Both the position numbers and the translations under genes were made by a program. Shown one piece after another: positions 52,495 through 61,693 of a stretch of 64,000 nucleotides of DNA (position 1 is the first letter of the stretch; each line of letters starts with the position of its first letter). Source of the stretch: Flagellimonas okinawensis (GTDB taxonomy: Bacteria > Bacteroidota > Bacteroidia > Flavobacteriales > Flavobacteriaceae); assembly GCF_029194005.1 (NCBI RefSeq), contig NZ_JARFVA010000001.1, forward strand, positions 682,001 to 746,000, written 5' to 3'. Below the pieces are notes generated by a model. That model was not told where the DNA came from, searched no databases, and was given only the letters and a program-made list of their open reading frames with translations.

Positions 52495-55400
52495 CTATTG
52501 TTTAAAATATTGTAATTCAAATACTGATTCTAGATAGTTGTCAAGAGCGTCAAGGGCATCCATTTCCGTGTTTATGGCATCCCGAATAATCTGTGTGAAC
52601 GCTGCATAGTCCACCGCACCCTCCGCGTAGGCCAACAACGCTCCCCTGCGCTGCTCTTGGGCAAGTGGCAAGGCCTTGTCCCTATAAAATTGCCACGATG
52701 CGCTCCATTTCCGATAGGCTTGCACCGCCTGCCGATATTCGGATTGCAGCTGGCGTTTGGTATAATCCGCATTGGTCTTTGCGATTTCACTTTCAATTTT
52801 GGCGGCCTTGGCTTGACTACGCTGTCCACCTGAAAACAAAGGAACCGAAATGCCGGCTTGATAGGTGTAGAACCCGCTATTGCCATTGACCTGTTGCAGA
52901 CCGCCCTGAAGGTTGAACTTAGGCAGCAAGTCAGCCCGTGCCGCATCGTATGTCGCCTCGGCCTCCTCGATGCGCCTTTGTGAAAGTTCCAGCGCTGGGT
53001 GTTTTCCCAAATCCCCGTCCCATCCCAAAACCGTTACCGCACTTTCATCAAGTTTTTCTGGAACGGAATAGTAGATGTCCGAAACCAACCAAAGATTGAG
53101 CTTTTGCAGGGCAATGGCATAATCACTTTCGGCCTGTTGCAGTTGATTGTTGATTTGTAAGGCCTGATTTGTGGCCGATGAATATTCCAGCCGGGAAATG
53201 GCCTCTACCTTGAAGTTGAGTTCTATTGCTTTTTTAAACTGTGAATAAATGGAATCCAGTTCACGGTACAGTTCAAATTTCTGTCGTTGTCGATAGGCTT
53301 CTGACCAAGCCTTTTTGACCTCCTGTTCCACTTGCAGTTCGGAAAGGTCAAGAGCTGTCTCGGCCAAAGCGATGCGTTGTCTCTGCAAACGCCTTTTTGC
53401 ACTGATGCCCAACAGGTCGATATTCTGTTGTCCAACCCCAACCAAGGTATAAATTCCTTGTCCGTCCACAATTTCTTCGCCACCTGTGAAGACTTGGGTA
53501 TTGCCAAGGTCGTAAGCCATTCCTTTTAGGGCGGTTTGTTTTTGGACCTCCCATTGTTTCGCTTTCAACAGCGGGTAGTTTTTCCTGGAAACTTCCACCG
53601 CCTCTTCCAATGAAATAGCGGGCAGTGAATCTTTAGGTTGGATCTGTCGTGCATTTTCAAAACCTTTTTGCGCATGCATTTTGGCAGGCAGTGCGGTGGC
53701 GAACAAAAGAAGGACCATGACCACAGGGGTACCCCATTTCGGGTCGGGTTTCCTCATCCGTTTCGAATGTCCCTCGACCCATTGGTAAAAGATGGGTAGG
53801 ATAAAGAGGGTCAAGAGGGTCGAAGTTATCAAGCCACCAATGACCACGGTGGCCAAAGGTCGCTGTACCTCTGCCCCGGCAGAAGCCGAAACGGCCATGG
53901 GAAGAAACCCTAAAATATCCGTAAAGGCCGTGAGCATAATGGGACGAATCCGTCTTTTGGTGCCTTCTATAATTCTACCTTTAAGATTGGTCACACCTTC
54001 TTCCTTCAGTTCATTGAGACCACTTATCATGACGAGTCCGTTCAGAACGGCCACGCCAAAAAGCACGATAAAGCCGACCCCCGCGGAAATACTAAAGGGC
54101 ATATCCCTTAACCAGAGGGCGAACACACCGCCAATGGTGGCCATCGGGATGGCGAGGTAGATCATCAAGGTCTGTGGAAAGGACTTTAGCGCAAAATAAA
54201 TCAATATGAAAATCAGGAACAAGGCAATAGGGACCACAGTTTGCAATCTATTGCTGGCGCGTTCCAGATTTTCGAAAGCTCCACCATACCGAATGTAATA
54301 TCCTGTGGGCAGGTCAAACTGGGCATCCAATTTTTCTTGGATATCCTCTACCACCGATTTTACGTCACGGTCGCGAATATTGATGCCCACATAGGTCCGC
54401 CTATTGGTATTGTCACGGCTTATCTGCATCGGGCCGGGTTCATAACTTACCTCGGCAATTTCCCGTAATGGGATTTGCGAACCATTGGGCAGGTTGATGA
54501 ACAGGTTCTGGATGTCCTCGATGCCTTGCCGGTTTTCCTTTTGAAGTCTTACGACCAGGTCAAACCGTTTTTCACCCTCGAAGATTACGCCTGCCTTTCC
54601 TCCTGCAAAGGCGGCCTGTACCACTTTATTGAGCTGTTCGATCTTTAGACCGTACTGTGCCAATTTATTGCGGTTATAGTCAATGGTGATTTGTGGCAGG
54701 CCGTCCGTGGCCTCAACTTTCATATCTGCAACACCGGGAACGGTGGCAATGATTTCCCCCATTTCCTCGGCCTTGCTTGCCAATATGCCGAGGTCTTCCC
54801 CGAACAATTTAATGGCCACATCCTCACGAACACCCGTAAGTAGTTCGTTGAAGCGCATTTCGATAGGTTGGGTAAACTCAAAATTCACGCCGGGAACGAT
54901 ACTGATGGCCTCCTTCATTTTTTCCACCAATTCATCCTTGCTTTCTGCAGTTGTCCATTCATCCGTTGGTTTGAGGATAACGAAGATATCGGCGATATCC
55001 ATGGGCATCGGGTCCGTTGGTACATCGGCGACACCGATACGGCTGAGAACGGTTTCCGCTTCGGGAAATTCGGCCTTCACGATACGTTCAATCTTTGTCG
55101 TGGTTTCGATGGTTTCCGACAGGGAACTGCCGGGTTTCAAGATGGCATGAAAGGCAATATCACCTTCGTCCAATTGCGGGATAAACTCACCACCCATTCT
55201 CGTAAAGGCGAAAATGGCAATGGCAAAAAGGCCAAGTGCAATGCTTACGACCATTTTGGCCTTGGAAAGTGATTTGGTCAACAACGGTTCATATTTCCGC
55301 TCAATCCAATGCACGAACCTATCGCCATAGGATTGTTTTTTGGATTTTGGCGGCCGTAGGAACAATGCCGAAACCATGGGCACATAGGTAAGACACAATA

Positions 55401-56868
55401 GCATGGCCCCGATCATGGCAAAAATGAAGGTGAGGGCCATGGGCCGGAACATTTTCCCTTCGACACCCTCCAAGGCCAAAATGGGCAGGAACACGATCAG
55501 AATGATCAGCTGGCCAAAGAAAGCGGCGTTCATCATTTTTTTGGAGGCCTTAGCGGCGATGTCATCCCGTGTTTCTGCACTAACGCCATTCTTTTTGACC
55601 ACATAGGAGTACATTAAAAAAACGGTGCCCTCTACGATGATCACCGCACCATCCACGATGATTCCAAAATCGATAGCCCCCAAGCTCATCAAGTTTGCCC
55701 ATACATCAAAAACATTCATCAGAATAAAGGCAAACAATAGGGATAAGGGTATGGTCGAAGCCACAATGAGTCCGCCACGCCAATTCCCCAACAGCAAGAC
55801 CAACACGAAGATCACGATAAGCCCACCTTCCAAAAGGTTCCCAGTTATCGTGCCTGTTGTCTCGGCGATCAATTCGCTGCGGTCAAGGAAAGGTTTGATG
55901 GACACTCCTTCAGGAAGGGACCGTTGTATCTGTTCCACACGTCGGGTCACGTTTTCGATCACCTCGTTGGAATTTGCCCCTTTGAGCATCAAGATCATTC
56001 CGCCCACGGCTTCGCCCTTTCCATCTTTGGTAAGTGCACCATAGCGTACCGCACTTCCCATGCTTACCTTACCTATATCCTTCACTTTGATGGGAATGCC
56101 ATTAACGGCCTTGACCACCATATTTTCAATATCCGATATGGTCCTGGCCAGCCCTTCACCACGAATGAAGTTGGCTTGGTGGTTACGCTCGATGTAGGCC
56201 CCGCCTGTATTCTGGTTGTTGTTTTCAAGGGCCGAGAACACTTCTGTAATGGTTATACCAATGGCGCGAAGTTCGTCCGGGTCAACCGCCACTTCGTATT
56301 GCTTTTTGTTTCCGCCAAAGGCGTTTACCTCCACCACGCCGGGCACCATGGCCATCTGTCTCCGTACAATCCAGTCCTGGATCGTACGCAGTTCGGTTGC
56401 CGAATATTCACCTTGATGTTCATCATCTACTTCAAGGGTATATTGATAGATTTCGCCCAATCCCGTTGAAATTGGACCCATAACGGGTTTGCCAAAACCC
56501 GAAGGGATCTGTTCTTGAACCTCGGGCAGTTTTTCAGCTACAAGTTGTCTTGGCAGATAAGTGCCCACCTCGTCATCAAATACAATGGTCACTACAGAAA
56601 GACCAAACCGGGAAACAGAGCGGATCTCCTTGACGTTGGGCAGATTGCTCATGGCCACCTCAACGGGATAGGTTACAAATTGTTCTATATCCTCCGTTCC
56701 CAGATTGGGCGATTGGGTAATGACCTGTACTTGATTATTGGTGATATCCGGTACGGCATCGATGGGAACTTGGGTCATGCTATAAACGCCCGCACCTATC
56801 AATGCGAGGGTGAGCAGACCAATAATGAATTTATTATTGATTGAAAAATCAATGATTCTGTTGATCAT
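52495..56868 (-). CDS. CzcA-type RND pump fused to TolC-like outer-membrane channel
   Basis: 1457 residues. Residues about 1-1040: heavy-metal RND pump with the CzcA signature DFGIIVDGAVIIVE in TM4 and the usual twelve membrane helices. After a short linker containing an Ala-rich hydrophobic segment (VVMVLLLFATALPAKMHAQ, which looks like a signal sequence), residues about 1080-1457 are a TolC/CzcC-like channel (LEEAVEVSRKNYPLLKAKQW, then PLFSGGQRSQAKAAK). In most bacteria pump and channel are separate; this fusion is seen in Bacteroidota. The internal signal suggests possible cleavage into two proteins. Substrates likely Zn/Co/Cd. Confidence 0.93.
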   Translation of the reverse strand: MINRIIDFSINNKFIIGLLTLALIGAGVYSMTQVPIDAVPDITNNQVQVITQSPNLGTEDIEQFVTYPVEVAMSNLPNVKEIRSVSRFGLSVVTIVFDDEVGTYLPRQLVAEKLPEVQEQIPSGFGKPVMGPISTGLGEIYQYTLEVDDEHQGEYSATELRTIQDWIVRRQMAMVPGVVEVNAFGGNKKQYEVAVDPDELRAIGITITEVFSALENNNQNTGGAYIERNHQANFIRGEGLARTISDIENMVVKAVNGIPIKVKDIGKVSMGSAVRYGALTKDGKGEAVGGMILMLKGANSNEVIENVTRRVEQIQRSLPEGVSIKPFLDRSELIAETTGTITGNLLEGGLIVIFVLVLLLGNWRGGLIVASTIPLSLLFAFILMNVFDVWANLMSLGAIDFGIIVDGAVIIVEGTVFLMYSYVVKKNGVSAETRDDIAAKASKKMMNAAFFGQLIILIVFLPILALEGVEGKMFRPMALTFIFAMIGAMLLCLTYVPMVSALFLRPPKSKKQSYGDRFVHWIERKYEPLLTKSLSKAKMVVSIALGLFAIAIFAFTRMGGEFIPQLDEGDIAFHAILKPGSSLSETIETTTKIERIVKAEFPEAETVLSRIGVADVPTDPMPMDIADIFVILKPTDEWTTAESKDELVEKMKEAISIVPGVNFEFTQPIEMRFNELLTGVREDVAIKLFGEDLGILASKAEEMGEIIATVPGVADMKVEATDGLPQITIDYNRNKLAQYGLKIEQLNKVVQAAFAGGKAGVIFEGEKRFDLVVRLQKENRQGIEDIQNLFINLPNGSQIPLREIAEVSYEPGPMQISRDNTNRRTYVGINIRDRDVKSVVEDIQEKLDAQFDLPTGYYIRYGGAFENLERASNRLQTVVPIALFLIFILIYFALKSFPQTLMIYLAIPMATIGGVFALWLRDMPFSISAGVGFIVLFGVAVLNGLVMISGLNELKEEGVTNLKGRIIEGTKRRIRPIMLTAFTDILGFLPMAVSASAGAEVQRPLATVVIGGLITSTLLTLFILPIFYQWVEGHSKRMRKPDPKWGTPVVMVLLLFATALPAKMHAQKGFENARQIQPKDSLPAISLEEAVEVSRKNYPLLKAKQWEVQKQTALKGMAYDLGNTQVFTGGEEIVDGQGIYTLVGVGQQNIDLLGISAKRRLQRQRIALAETALDLSELQVEQEVKKAWSEAYRQRQKFELYRELDSIYSQFKKAIELNFKVEAISRLEYSSATNQALQINNQLQQAESDYAIALQKLNLWLVSDIYYSVPEKLDESAVTVLGWDGDLGKHPALELSQRRIEEAEATYDAARADLLPKFNLQGGLQQVNGNSGFYTYQAGISVPLFSGGQRSQAKAAKIESEIAKTNADYTKRQLQSEYRQAVQAYRKWSASWQFYRDKALPLAQEQRRGALLAYAEGAVDYAAFTQIIRDAINTEMDALDALDNYLESVFELQYFKQ

Positions 56869-56991
56869 ATAAAATGTGTTTTAATTCAGTTGAACCAATG
56901 CAATAGGGTTGCAAGTATGAGGGAACAGGTCTTTGAAAAGTTCAAAGTCCATAAACCTCATAATCGGATATAGCTATCCTGTAAAACTGAA

Positions 56992-57300
56992 TTAAACCTG
57001 TGGAGGTTGAAATAGTGGGTCGGTAAATTCCTTGCCCAATCCTTCAAAATGGGTGAAAACCTCTTCAAGGTAAGTCTCTTGAAGCGGCTGGAATCGAGCT
57101 ATACCAAAATCCACCGTGTGCACATGGCAGCAATGGCAGTGGCAAAATGGTGAGCATAGTTCACAATTCTCGCTGTGTTCACCATCAAATTGAACCAGAT
57201 AAACACCTTGGGAGTCTTCTGTTACGTTACCCGCATCACTGCAAGGAACCACATTGAGTGCCAACACGTAGATGGATAATATGACGGTAAAAAATTTCAC
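56992..57300 (-). CDS. DUF6660-family small secreted Cys/His-rich protein
   Basis: 102 residues: signal peptide 1-21, then a Cys-rich centre ENCELCSPFCHCHCCHVHTV, which holds seven or so cysteines and histidines suited to metal binding, and a short tail. The pattern CSPFC.C.CC is the DUF6660 landmark; such proteins sit beside RND metal efflux genes in Bacteroidota. A TATCTTTG box lies only 5-12 bp upstream of the ATG, so the mRNA may be nearly leaderless. Confidence 0.75.
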   Translation of the reverse strand: MKFFTVILSIYVLALNVVPCSDAGNVTEDSQGVYLVQFDGEHSENCELCSPFCHCHCCHVHTVDFGIARFQPLQETYLEEVFTHFEGLGKEFTDPLFQPPQV

Positions 57301-57304
57301 TTTG

Positions 57305-57312
57305 CAAAGATA
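57305..57312 (-). promoter_or_regulatory. Bacteroidota -7 box (TATCTTTG) of the RND/ATPase operon
   Basis: Exact match to TAnnTTTG, read on the minus strand just before the DUF6660 start. A matching -33 TTTG is less clear: TTTG at 57338-57341 is about 5 bp farther than the usual spacing. Confidence 0.5.
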
Positions 57313-57871
57313 ACAGAACTTTGGTGCAACTGCATTGCAAAATCCGGAAAGGACCTATTGAAGATTTAGTGTGTGGAACCAAGAGCATTCCATTGCAAAT
57401 TTCAAGGGATGATCAAATGGGGCAATCCGGACCATCCAAAATTCAAGACAGGAAATTTCCAATCCATTCCAACGCCCCAAAAGGCTATGGCTTTACCAGA
57501 GCACGTCCCAATCCCAATTCGTCTGGAAAAAATCAAAGTATCCAAGAACGCTCATATAACCGAAAAAATAAATCACTGCTGGAACAAGCCTCTACAACTG
57601 CCATGCAACACGAAACAAAGTACAGTTGGCAAGTGGAACAAGCAAACGTTCCTTGTAATGGACAGGTGTCCAACTGACCGTAATAAACGGTCTTAATCAT
57701 AGTACAAAATGGTGGCCTAAAAGATTCAATTTCTGTAGCGGGCAGTACTAAAGGCCACGTCGGATGTATAAAAGTCCTATTCAAAAGGGGCAAGTTGACC
57801 TGTAATGGGATGCTTCCTTGAAGGATAAGCCAGTCGTTCCATAAACCGGTCATAAAAAAACACAATTTATT
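57313..57871. other. Intergenic region between two divergent metal operons
   Basis: About 560 bp. Short open frames on both strands (plus 57321-57696, minus 57533-58087) have no recognisable domain, low-complexity composition and no start context; I judge it non-coding. Confidence 0.45.
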
Positions 57872-57909
57872 TAAGCATTTGCTTATATAATGATATAACC
57901 TTATCTTTA
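57872..57909 (+). promoter_or_regulatory. ArsR-type operator overlapping a Bacteroidota promoter
   Basis: Perfect dyad TAAGCA-TT-TGCTTA (57872-57885). A -33 TTTG (57878-57881) lies inside it, followed after exactly 20 bp by TATCTTTA (57902-57909), a good -7 TAnnTTTG-like box; the arsR ATG is at 57924. Binding of the ArsR protein to the dyad would block the -33 element, a simple metal-relieved repression. Confidence 0.65.
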
Positions 57910-57923
57910 ATAAAATTTTTATC

Positions 57924-58295
57924 ATGGCCCTTGAATTAAGTTGCACCCGCGCCGAGGCGGACCAAAAGCAGTTGATGCGCTGTCGCGAGACACTACGGAT
58001 GAGTTCGAATTCAATCAACACTATTGGTAAGGTACTGGCCCTAGCAGGAAATGAGACCAGATTGAAGATTCTTTTCCTGCTGAACAAGGAAGGTGAGCTC
58101 TGCCCTTGTGATTTTTCAGATATACTGGAAATGACCGTACCCGCAATTTCGCAGCATATCCGTAAGATGAAGGATGCTGGTCTAATTACCTCCAGACGGG
58201 AAGGCCAAACCTTGTATTACTCACTGGTAAAAGGCCAAAGCGAGGTGTTGGAAGGCATCTTCAGCAGGCTTCAGGAAAACAAAAAAGTTGCATAG
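57924..58295 (+). CDS. ArsR/SmtB-family metal-sensing repressor
   Basis: 123 residues. Winged helix (TVPAISQHIRKMKDAGLITS) preceded by ELCPCDFSDI, where Cys60 and Cys62 form the C-x-C sensor of the alpha3 type (CadC/ArsR-like). Extra cysteines at 7 and 20 could add ligands. It would bind the dyad upstream of its own gene and release it on Hg or another soft metal. The next gene begins 1 bp after its stop. Confidence 0.9.
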   Translation: MALELSCTRAEADQKQLMRCRETLRMSSNSINTIGKVLALAGNETRLKILFLLNKEGELCPCDFSDILEMTVPAISQHIRKMKDAGLITSRREGQTLYYSLVKGQSEVLEGIFSRLQENKKVA

Positions 58296-58296
58296 A

Positions 58297-58899
58297 ATGA
58301 ACATAGAAAGATCATCATATTCAGCAATGTTCACTGGAGTTTTTACAGCGATCACAGCCTCATTATGCTGCATCACACCTGTGCTTGCATTGATTGCGGG
58401 CACCAGCGGAATGACATCTACCTTTGCATGGCTGGAAGCTTTCAGACCATTTTTTATAGGCCTGACCGTATTGGTACTTGGATTTGCCTGGTACCAGAAG
58501 CTAAAGTCAAAATCGCAGCAAGAAATTGATTGTGCCTGTGAAAATGATGTAAAACCTTCCTTTCTACAATCAAAAAGGTTCCTGCTATTTGTTACCCTCT
58601 TTGCGGGACTGATGCTGGCATTTCCATATTTCTCAGGGCTTTTTTATGCCCAACCGACCAAGGAAATCATATATGTGCCCCAGGACAACATGGTAGATAT
58701 AACCTTTACAGTGGAAGGAATGACCTGTTCCGGCTGCGAAAACCACATTGAGAACGAGGTCAACAAATTGGACGGTATCGTTTCAGTAAAAGCAAGCTAT
58801 GAAAAAAGCAATACTACAGTTAAATATGACCGTACCAAAGTTACGGAGCAACGAATCATAAAGGCCATCAACAATACGGGCTATAACGTTTCCGAATAA
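58297..58899 (+). CDS. merT: MerTP: mercury transporter fused to HMA domain
   Basis: 200 residues from ATG 58297 (a TTG at 58288 is an alternative). MerT part: three to four membrane segments with the vicinal CC pair (Cys24-Cys25, SLCCITPVLAL). MerP part: C-terminal HMA domain with MTCSGC (Cys144, Cys147). It takes up Hg(II) and hands it on. The cytosolic acceptor, mercuric reductase MerA, is not in the window. Confidence 0.88.
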   Translation: MNIERSSYSAMFTGVFTAITASLCCITPVLALIAGTSGMTSTFAWLEAFRPFFIGLTVLVLGFAWYQKLKSKSQQEIDCACENDVKPSFLQSKRFLLFVTLFAGLMLAFPYFSGLFYAQPTKEIIYVPQDNMVDITFTVEGMTCSGCENHIENEVNKLDGIVSVKASYEKSNTTVKYDRTKVTEQRIIKAINNTGYNVSE

Positions 58900-58900
58900 T

Positions 58901-59107
58901 ATGGATACAAAAATATTATCTACCATTACCTGTCCCAAATGTGGGTACCAAGAAGAGGAAGAAATGCCAACCGATGCTTGCCAGTACTTTTATGAATGTA
59001 AAAACTGTCACGAAGTAATTCGACCTAAAGAAGGCGATTGCTGTGTTTTTTGTTCCTATGGCTCTGTCGCCTGTCCACCCATACAGAATAAATCTTCCTG
59101 TTGTTGA
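58901..59107 (+). CDS. GDCC-motif small cysteine protein of mer operons
   Basis: 68 residues. CPKC near the start, CKNC, then GDCCVFCSYGSVACPP, which is the landmark of the GDCCVxC family found beside MerT genes. Cys-rich and cytosolic; probably a metal-binding or chaperone protein. Starts 1 bp after the merTP stop. Confidence 0.82.
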   Translation: MDTKILSTITCPKCGYQEEEEMPTDACQYFYECKNCHEVIRPKEGDCCVFCSYGSVACPPIQNKSSCC

Positions 59108-59165
59108 CGAGAATAGTGGTTGACCAACCTTTTCACAACCATATATTGCAGATAAAATATAAATT

Positions 59166-59528
59166 ATGATACCAAAAGATTTAAGCCAGGACATCAAAAC
59201 AAGACTTCAAAGCATCAATGGACAGGTAAACGGTTTGGTCAGGTTATTGGACGAAAGTTCCGACCCCGAGAAGATTTTGGTACAGTTCAAAGCAGTGAAG
59301 AACGCCTTGGACAAGGCACATCACCTGCTCCTCGATGAGACCTATCGAAAGACCCTCGCCATCAAGATATCTGAGACTGTCGAGGCCTGTCCAGGAAATT
59401 GCGGCAATGAAGAACGTATCGAATTTATACGAAAGCAATTTCCAGATTTGGAATTGGACAGCCTAACGGAAAAGATGAAGGAAATAGATGCGCTCAAGGC
59501 CAAACTCGAAAACCACAAAAATGCTTGA
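59166..59528 (+). CDS. CsoR/RcnR-family regulator lacking the usual sensor cysteine
   Basis: 120 residues. Four-helix CsoR fold with the DNA-contact helix IKTRLQSINGQVNGLVRLL. The sequence that should carry the first metal-binding Cys reads SSDPEKI, and only His52-His53 remain near the second site, so Cu(I) sensing of CsoR type is unlikely. C-terminal CPGNC could be a new site. It stands in the mer-like cluster; a strong terminator follows. Confidence 0.78.
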   Translation: MIPKDLSQDIKTRLQSINGQVNGLVRLLDESSDPEKILVQFKAVKNALDKAHHLLLDETYRKTLAIKISETVEACPGNCGNEERIEFIRKQFPDLELDSLTEKMKEIDALKAKLENHKNA

Positions 59529-59556
59529 CCTCCCCATAATCACTACCGATTGGATG

Positions 59557-59583
59557 GCCTGCACGATGCGGGCTTTTTTTTTT
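59557..59583 (+). terminator. Rho-independent terminator after the csoR-like gene
   Basis: Stem GCCTGCA (59557-59563) with TGCGGGC (59567-59573), loop CGA, followed by ten T. Read-through or a second promoter must serve the downstream genes from 59688. Confidence 0.8.
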
Positions 59584-59687
59584 GAAATTTTATTTGGAGA
59601 CCACCCTACCCACCATTCTACCTTTGATGCATTGTTTGAATTCCATGTCGCGTACAGGAAATTTTAAACTATTTAAAAAACAGAAAC

Positions 59688-59957
59688 ATGAAACGTCAAG
59701 TAGAAGTATTTACGGCCAATTGTCCGGTCTGTGACCCCGTGGTCAAAAAGATAAAGGAACTGGCCTGCGATACATGTGAGGTAACGACCTATGATCTGGT
59801 CAGGCAATGTGAGGACAAGACCTGTCTTGATAAGTTGGATGAATACGGCATCAAGAAAGTGCCTGCTGTGGTCGTGAACGGTGAGCTCTTGGAATGCTGT
59901 AAGGATTCGGCCATTACCGAAATGGAATTGGTGGAAGCAGGAATTGGGCAGTCATAA
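59688..59957 (+). CDS. Thioredoxin-fold small protein with CPVC motif
   Basis: 89 residues. Redox motif CPVC at 12-15, then ACDTC and CEDKTC pairs, and the cis-proline region KKVPAVVVNG of the thioredoxin/glutaredoxin fold. Several extra cysteines suggest metal or thiol relay. It follows the terminator and begins the second half of the mer-like cluster. Confidence 0.8.
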   Translation: MKRQVEVFTANCPVCDPVVKKIKELACDTCEVTTYDLVRQCEDKTCLDKLDEYGIKKVPAVVVNGELLECCKDSAITEMELVEAGIGQS

Positions 59958-59974
59958 TTGAAAAGTGTTTGCAT

Positions 59975-60832
59975 ATGATTTGCAGAATATTCCTGAACAT
60001 TCGCTATGTCAAATTGATATTGCTATTGGCCATATCAGGATCGGTGATGGCCCAGGGCCACGGCCCCCTCTATGGGCTACAGACACCGACCCTTGCCAAA
60101 GGCGGTGTGGATTTGAACGTGGCCGGGATGAGCCTAGGCACAGAAACCGAAACCTCCTATATGTTGCGCTACCTATTTTCCTATGGCATTACAGAAGATC
60201 TACAGGTAAACCTTACCACGCCCACACTGATAGAACGGTTGGGCGAGACGCCAAGGACACGGGGCAATAGCAATATGCCCGCCAATGGGGATATCGAGGC
60301 TTCCCTTTGGTACCGTTTTTTCTCGAACGCCTTTGGTGTGGGAAAGCGGTTTGAGTCCACTGCCATCGTGGGTGTTTCCACTCCTACCGATAATGTCAGG
60401 GGACAGGTCAATGTCGGCAACGCTATACATGCGGCCATTTCCACGGGCTATGCCTCACGCACTTGGTATGCATGGATCGGTGGCGGTTACCAATATTATT
60501 TTGAAAGAGATGACGAACGATTGGGCGACCTGCCCTATGCGAGTGCCGTTGTGGGGTACCGGCCCAATATCTTTATGGGTGATTACCCAAAACCCGATTG
60601 GCGCATCTTTATCGAATCATTGGCCGAATTCCCTGGAGGCAATAAAATTGATGGACAACTGGATTTTAGCGATACGCGCAGTACAAAGGTTTTGGTGGGA
60701 CCTTCTTTCCTAGGACTTTACGGTGCTTGGGGCATATCCTTTGGTGCGATGGTTCCAGTAGTACAGGATTTGACACCCGGTTCGGTAAAAGAAAGGTATC
60801 GGATTGCCGTAAATTTAAGTTATTGGTTGTAA
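59975..60832 (+). CDS. Outer-membrane channel-like protein, metal cluster
   Basis: 285 residues from ATG 59975; signal peptide about 1-27 (ending SVMAQ). Beta-barrel with alternating strands and a terminal aromatic residue (LSYWL). Resembles transporters of the MetA-pathway/phenol-degradation outer-membrane type in general shape. Substrate unknown; position suggests metal or metal-complex traffic. Confidence 0.65.
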   Translation: MICRIFLNIRYVKLILLLAISGSVMAQGHGPLYGLQTPTLAKGGVDLNVAGMSLGTETETSYMLRYLFSYGITEDLQVNLTTPTLIERLGETPRTRGNSNMPANGDIEASLWYRFFSNAFGVGKRFESTAIVGVSTPTDNVRGQVNVGNAIHAAISTGYASRTWYAWIGGGYQYYFERDDERLGDLPYASAVVGYRPNIFMGDYPKPDWRIFIESLAEFPGGNKIDGQLDFSDTRSTKVLVGPSFLGLYGAWGISFGAMVPVVQDLTPGSVKERYRIAVNLSYWL

Positions 60833-60860
60833 ACACAGTATAAATTAAAAAGCACATATA

Positions 60861-61346
60861 ATGAAAAACATCAAAATGATGGCCCTGATCGGTATTCTTG
60901 GAATAGGCACGATAAGCGGCCAAATCGCCAGGGTTGACCAAGAAGTCTATGGAATGGACTGCGCGCCCTGTGCCTATGGATTGGAACGCGGGTTGAAAAA
61001 GATGGACGGGCTTCAGGAGGTTCGCGTCAGCCTGAACGATGGAAAAGCGTATTTGGGATTGGCCGAAAAAAATGACCTTACCTTACTTAGCATTCAGGAA
61101 GAGGTCAAAAAGAACGGTTTTTCGGCAAAGAAAGCCGAAGTGGTTCTAATGGGTAACGCAACGAAAGAGGATGGCCAATGGTACATCGAGACCGATAACG
61201 AACGGTTTGCGGTATCGCAGGATACATCTATCGAATTGGTTCAAAAATTGGCGGTGGGCAGGACAACGCTAAGTGGCACGGTACAGGATGAAGATGATGA
61301 TAATCTCTCGGACCAATGGGAGATCATACTGTCCAAAATAGAATAG
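60861..61346 (+). CDS. Exported HMA-domain protein
   Basis: 161 residues. Signal peptide (1-21), then an HMA domain with GMDCAPCA (Cys34, Cys37), and a beta-rich C-terminal half with TTLSGTVQDEDDD. A periplasmic carrier of soft metal, analogous to MerP, that could pass metal to the MerT-like protein encoded next. Last codon and downstream gene are 6 bp apart. Confidence 0.8.
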   Translation: MKNIKMMALIGILGIGTISGQIARVDQEVYGMDCAPCAYGLERGLKKMDGLQEVRVSLNDGKAYLGLAEKNDLTLLSIQEEVKKNGFSAKKAEVVLMGNATKEDGQWYIETDNERFAVSQDTSIELVQKLAVGRTTLSGTVQDEDDDNLSDQWEIILSKIE

Positions 61347-61351
61347 GCCTT

Positions 61352-61693
61352 ATGAAAGTAATTCTCAAAATGGTATTGGGCACCAGCTTGGTAGCGGCCC
61401 TTCTTCCGGTAATGTGCTGTTTGGCCCCGACCTTGTTGTCGGTCGTGGCGGGACTGGGTTTCTTGGGTGGGAATTTTGAATGGGTACATCCCGTGCAGCC
61501 CTATCTGACCACTATTTCGGCAGGAACGCTTGGGTTCGCCCATTTTAAAAACATCAAAAATGAAAGGAAATGTGGGAATGCAGGTCCTTGTCAAAACCAT
61601 GGACAAAAGCACCATATTAATTCGTGGACGCTTTGGACCGTTACATTTCTGGTTTTAATACTTACGATAGTAAACTATGGATATGAATATTAG
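61352..61693 (+). CDS. MerT/MerF-like small membrane transporter
   Basis: 113 residues from ATG 61352; two to three membrane spans. First span carries the vicinal CC pair (Cys22-Cys23, VMCCLAPTLLSV) needed for Hg(II) uptake in MerT/MerF. Middle loop holds CGNAGPC and HGQKHH, extra soft-metal ligands. Its stop overlaps the start of the NHL gene (61677). Second MerT-like gene of the cluster. Confidence 0.72.
   Translation: MKVILKMVLGTSLVAALLPVMCCLAPTLLSVVAGLGFLGGNFEWVHPVQPYLTTISAGTLGFAHFKNIKNERKCGNAGPCQNHGQKHHINSWTLWTVTFLVLILTIVNYGYEY

Noticed and set aside
57321..57696. Plus-strand frames of 107-118 codons between the two metal operons
   Set aside because: No domain, no start context, low-complexity composition; the region is better explained as intergenic.
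57533..58087. 184-codon minus-strand frame overlapping arsR
   Set aside because: It runs antisense through the arsR promoter, operator and coding start, and has no recognisable family.
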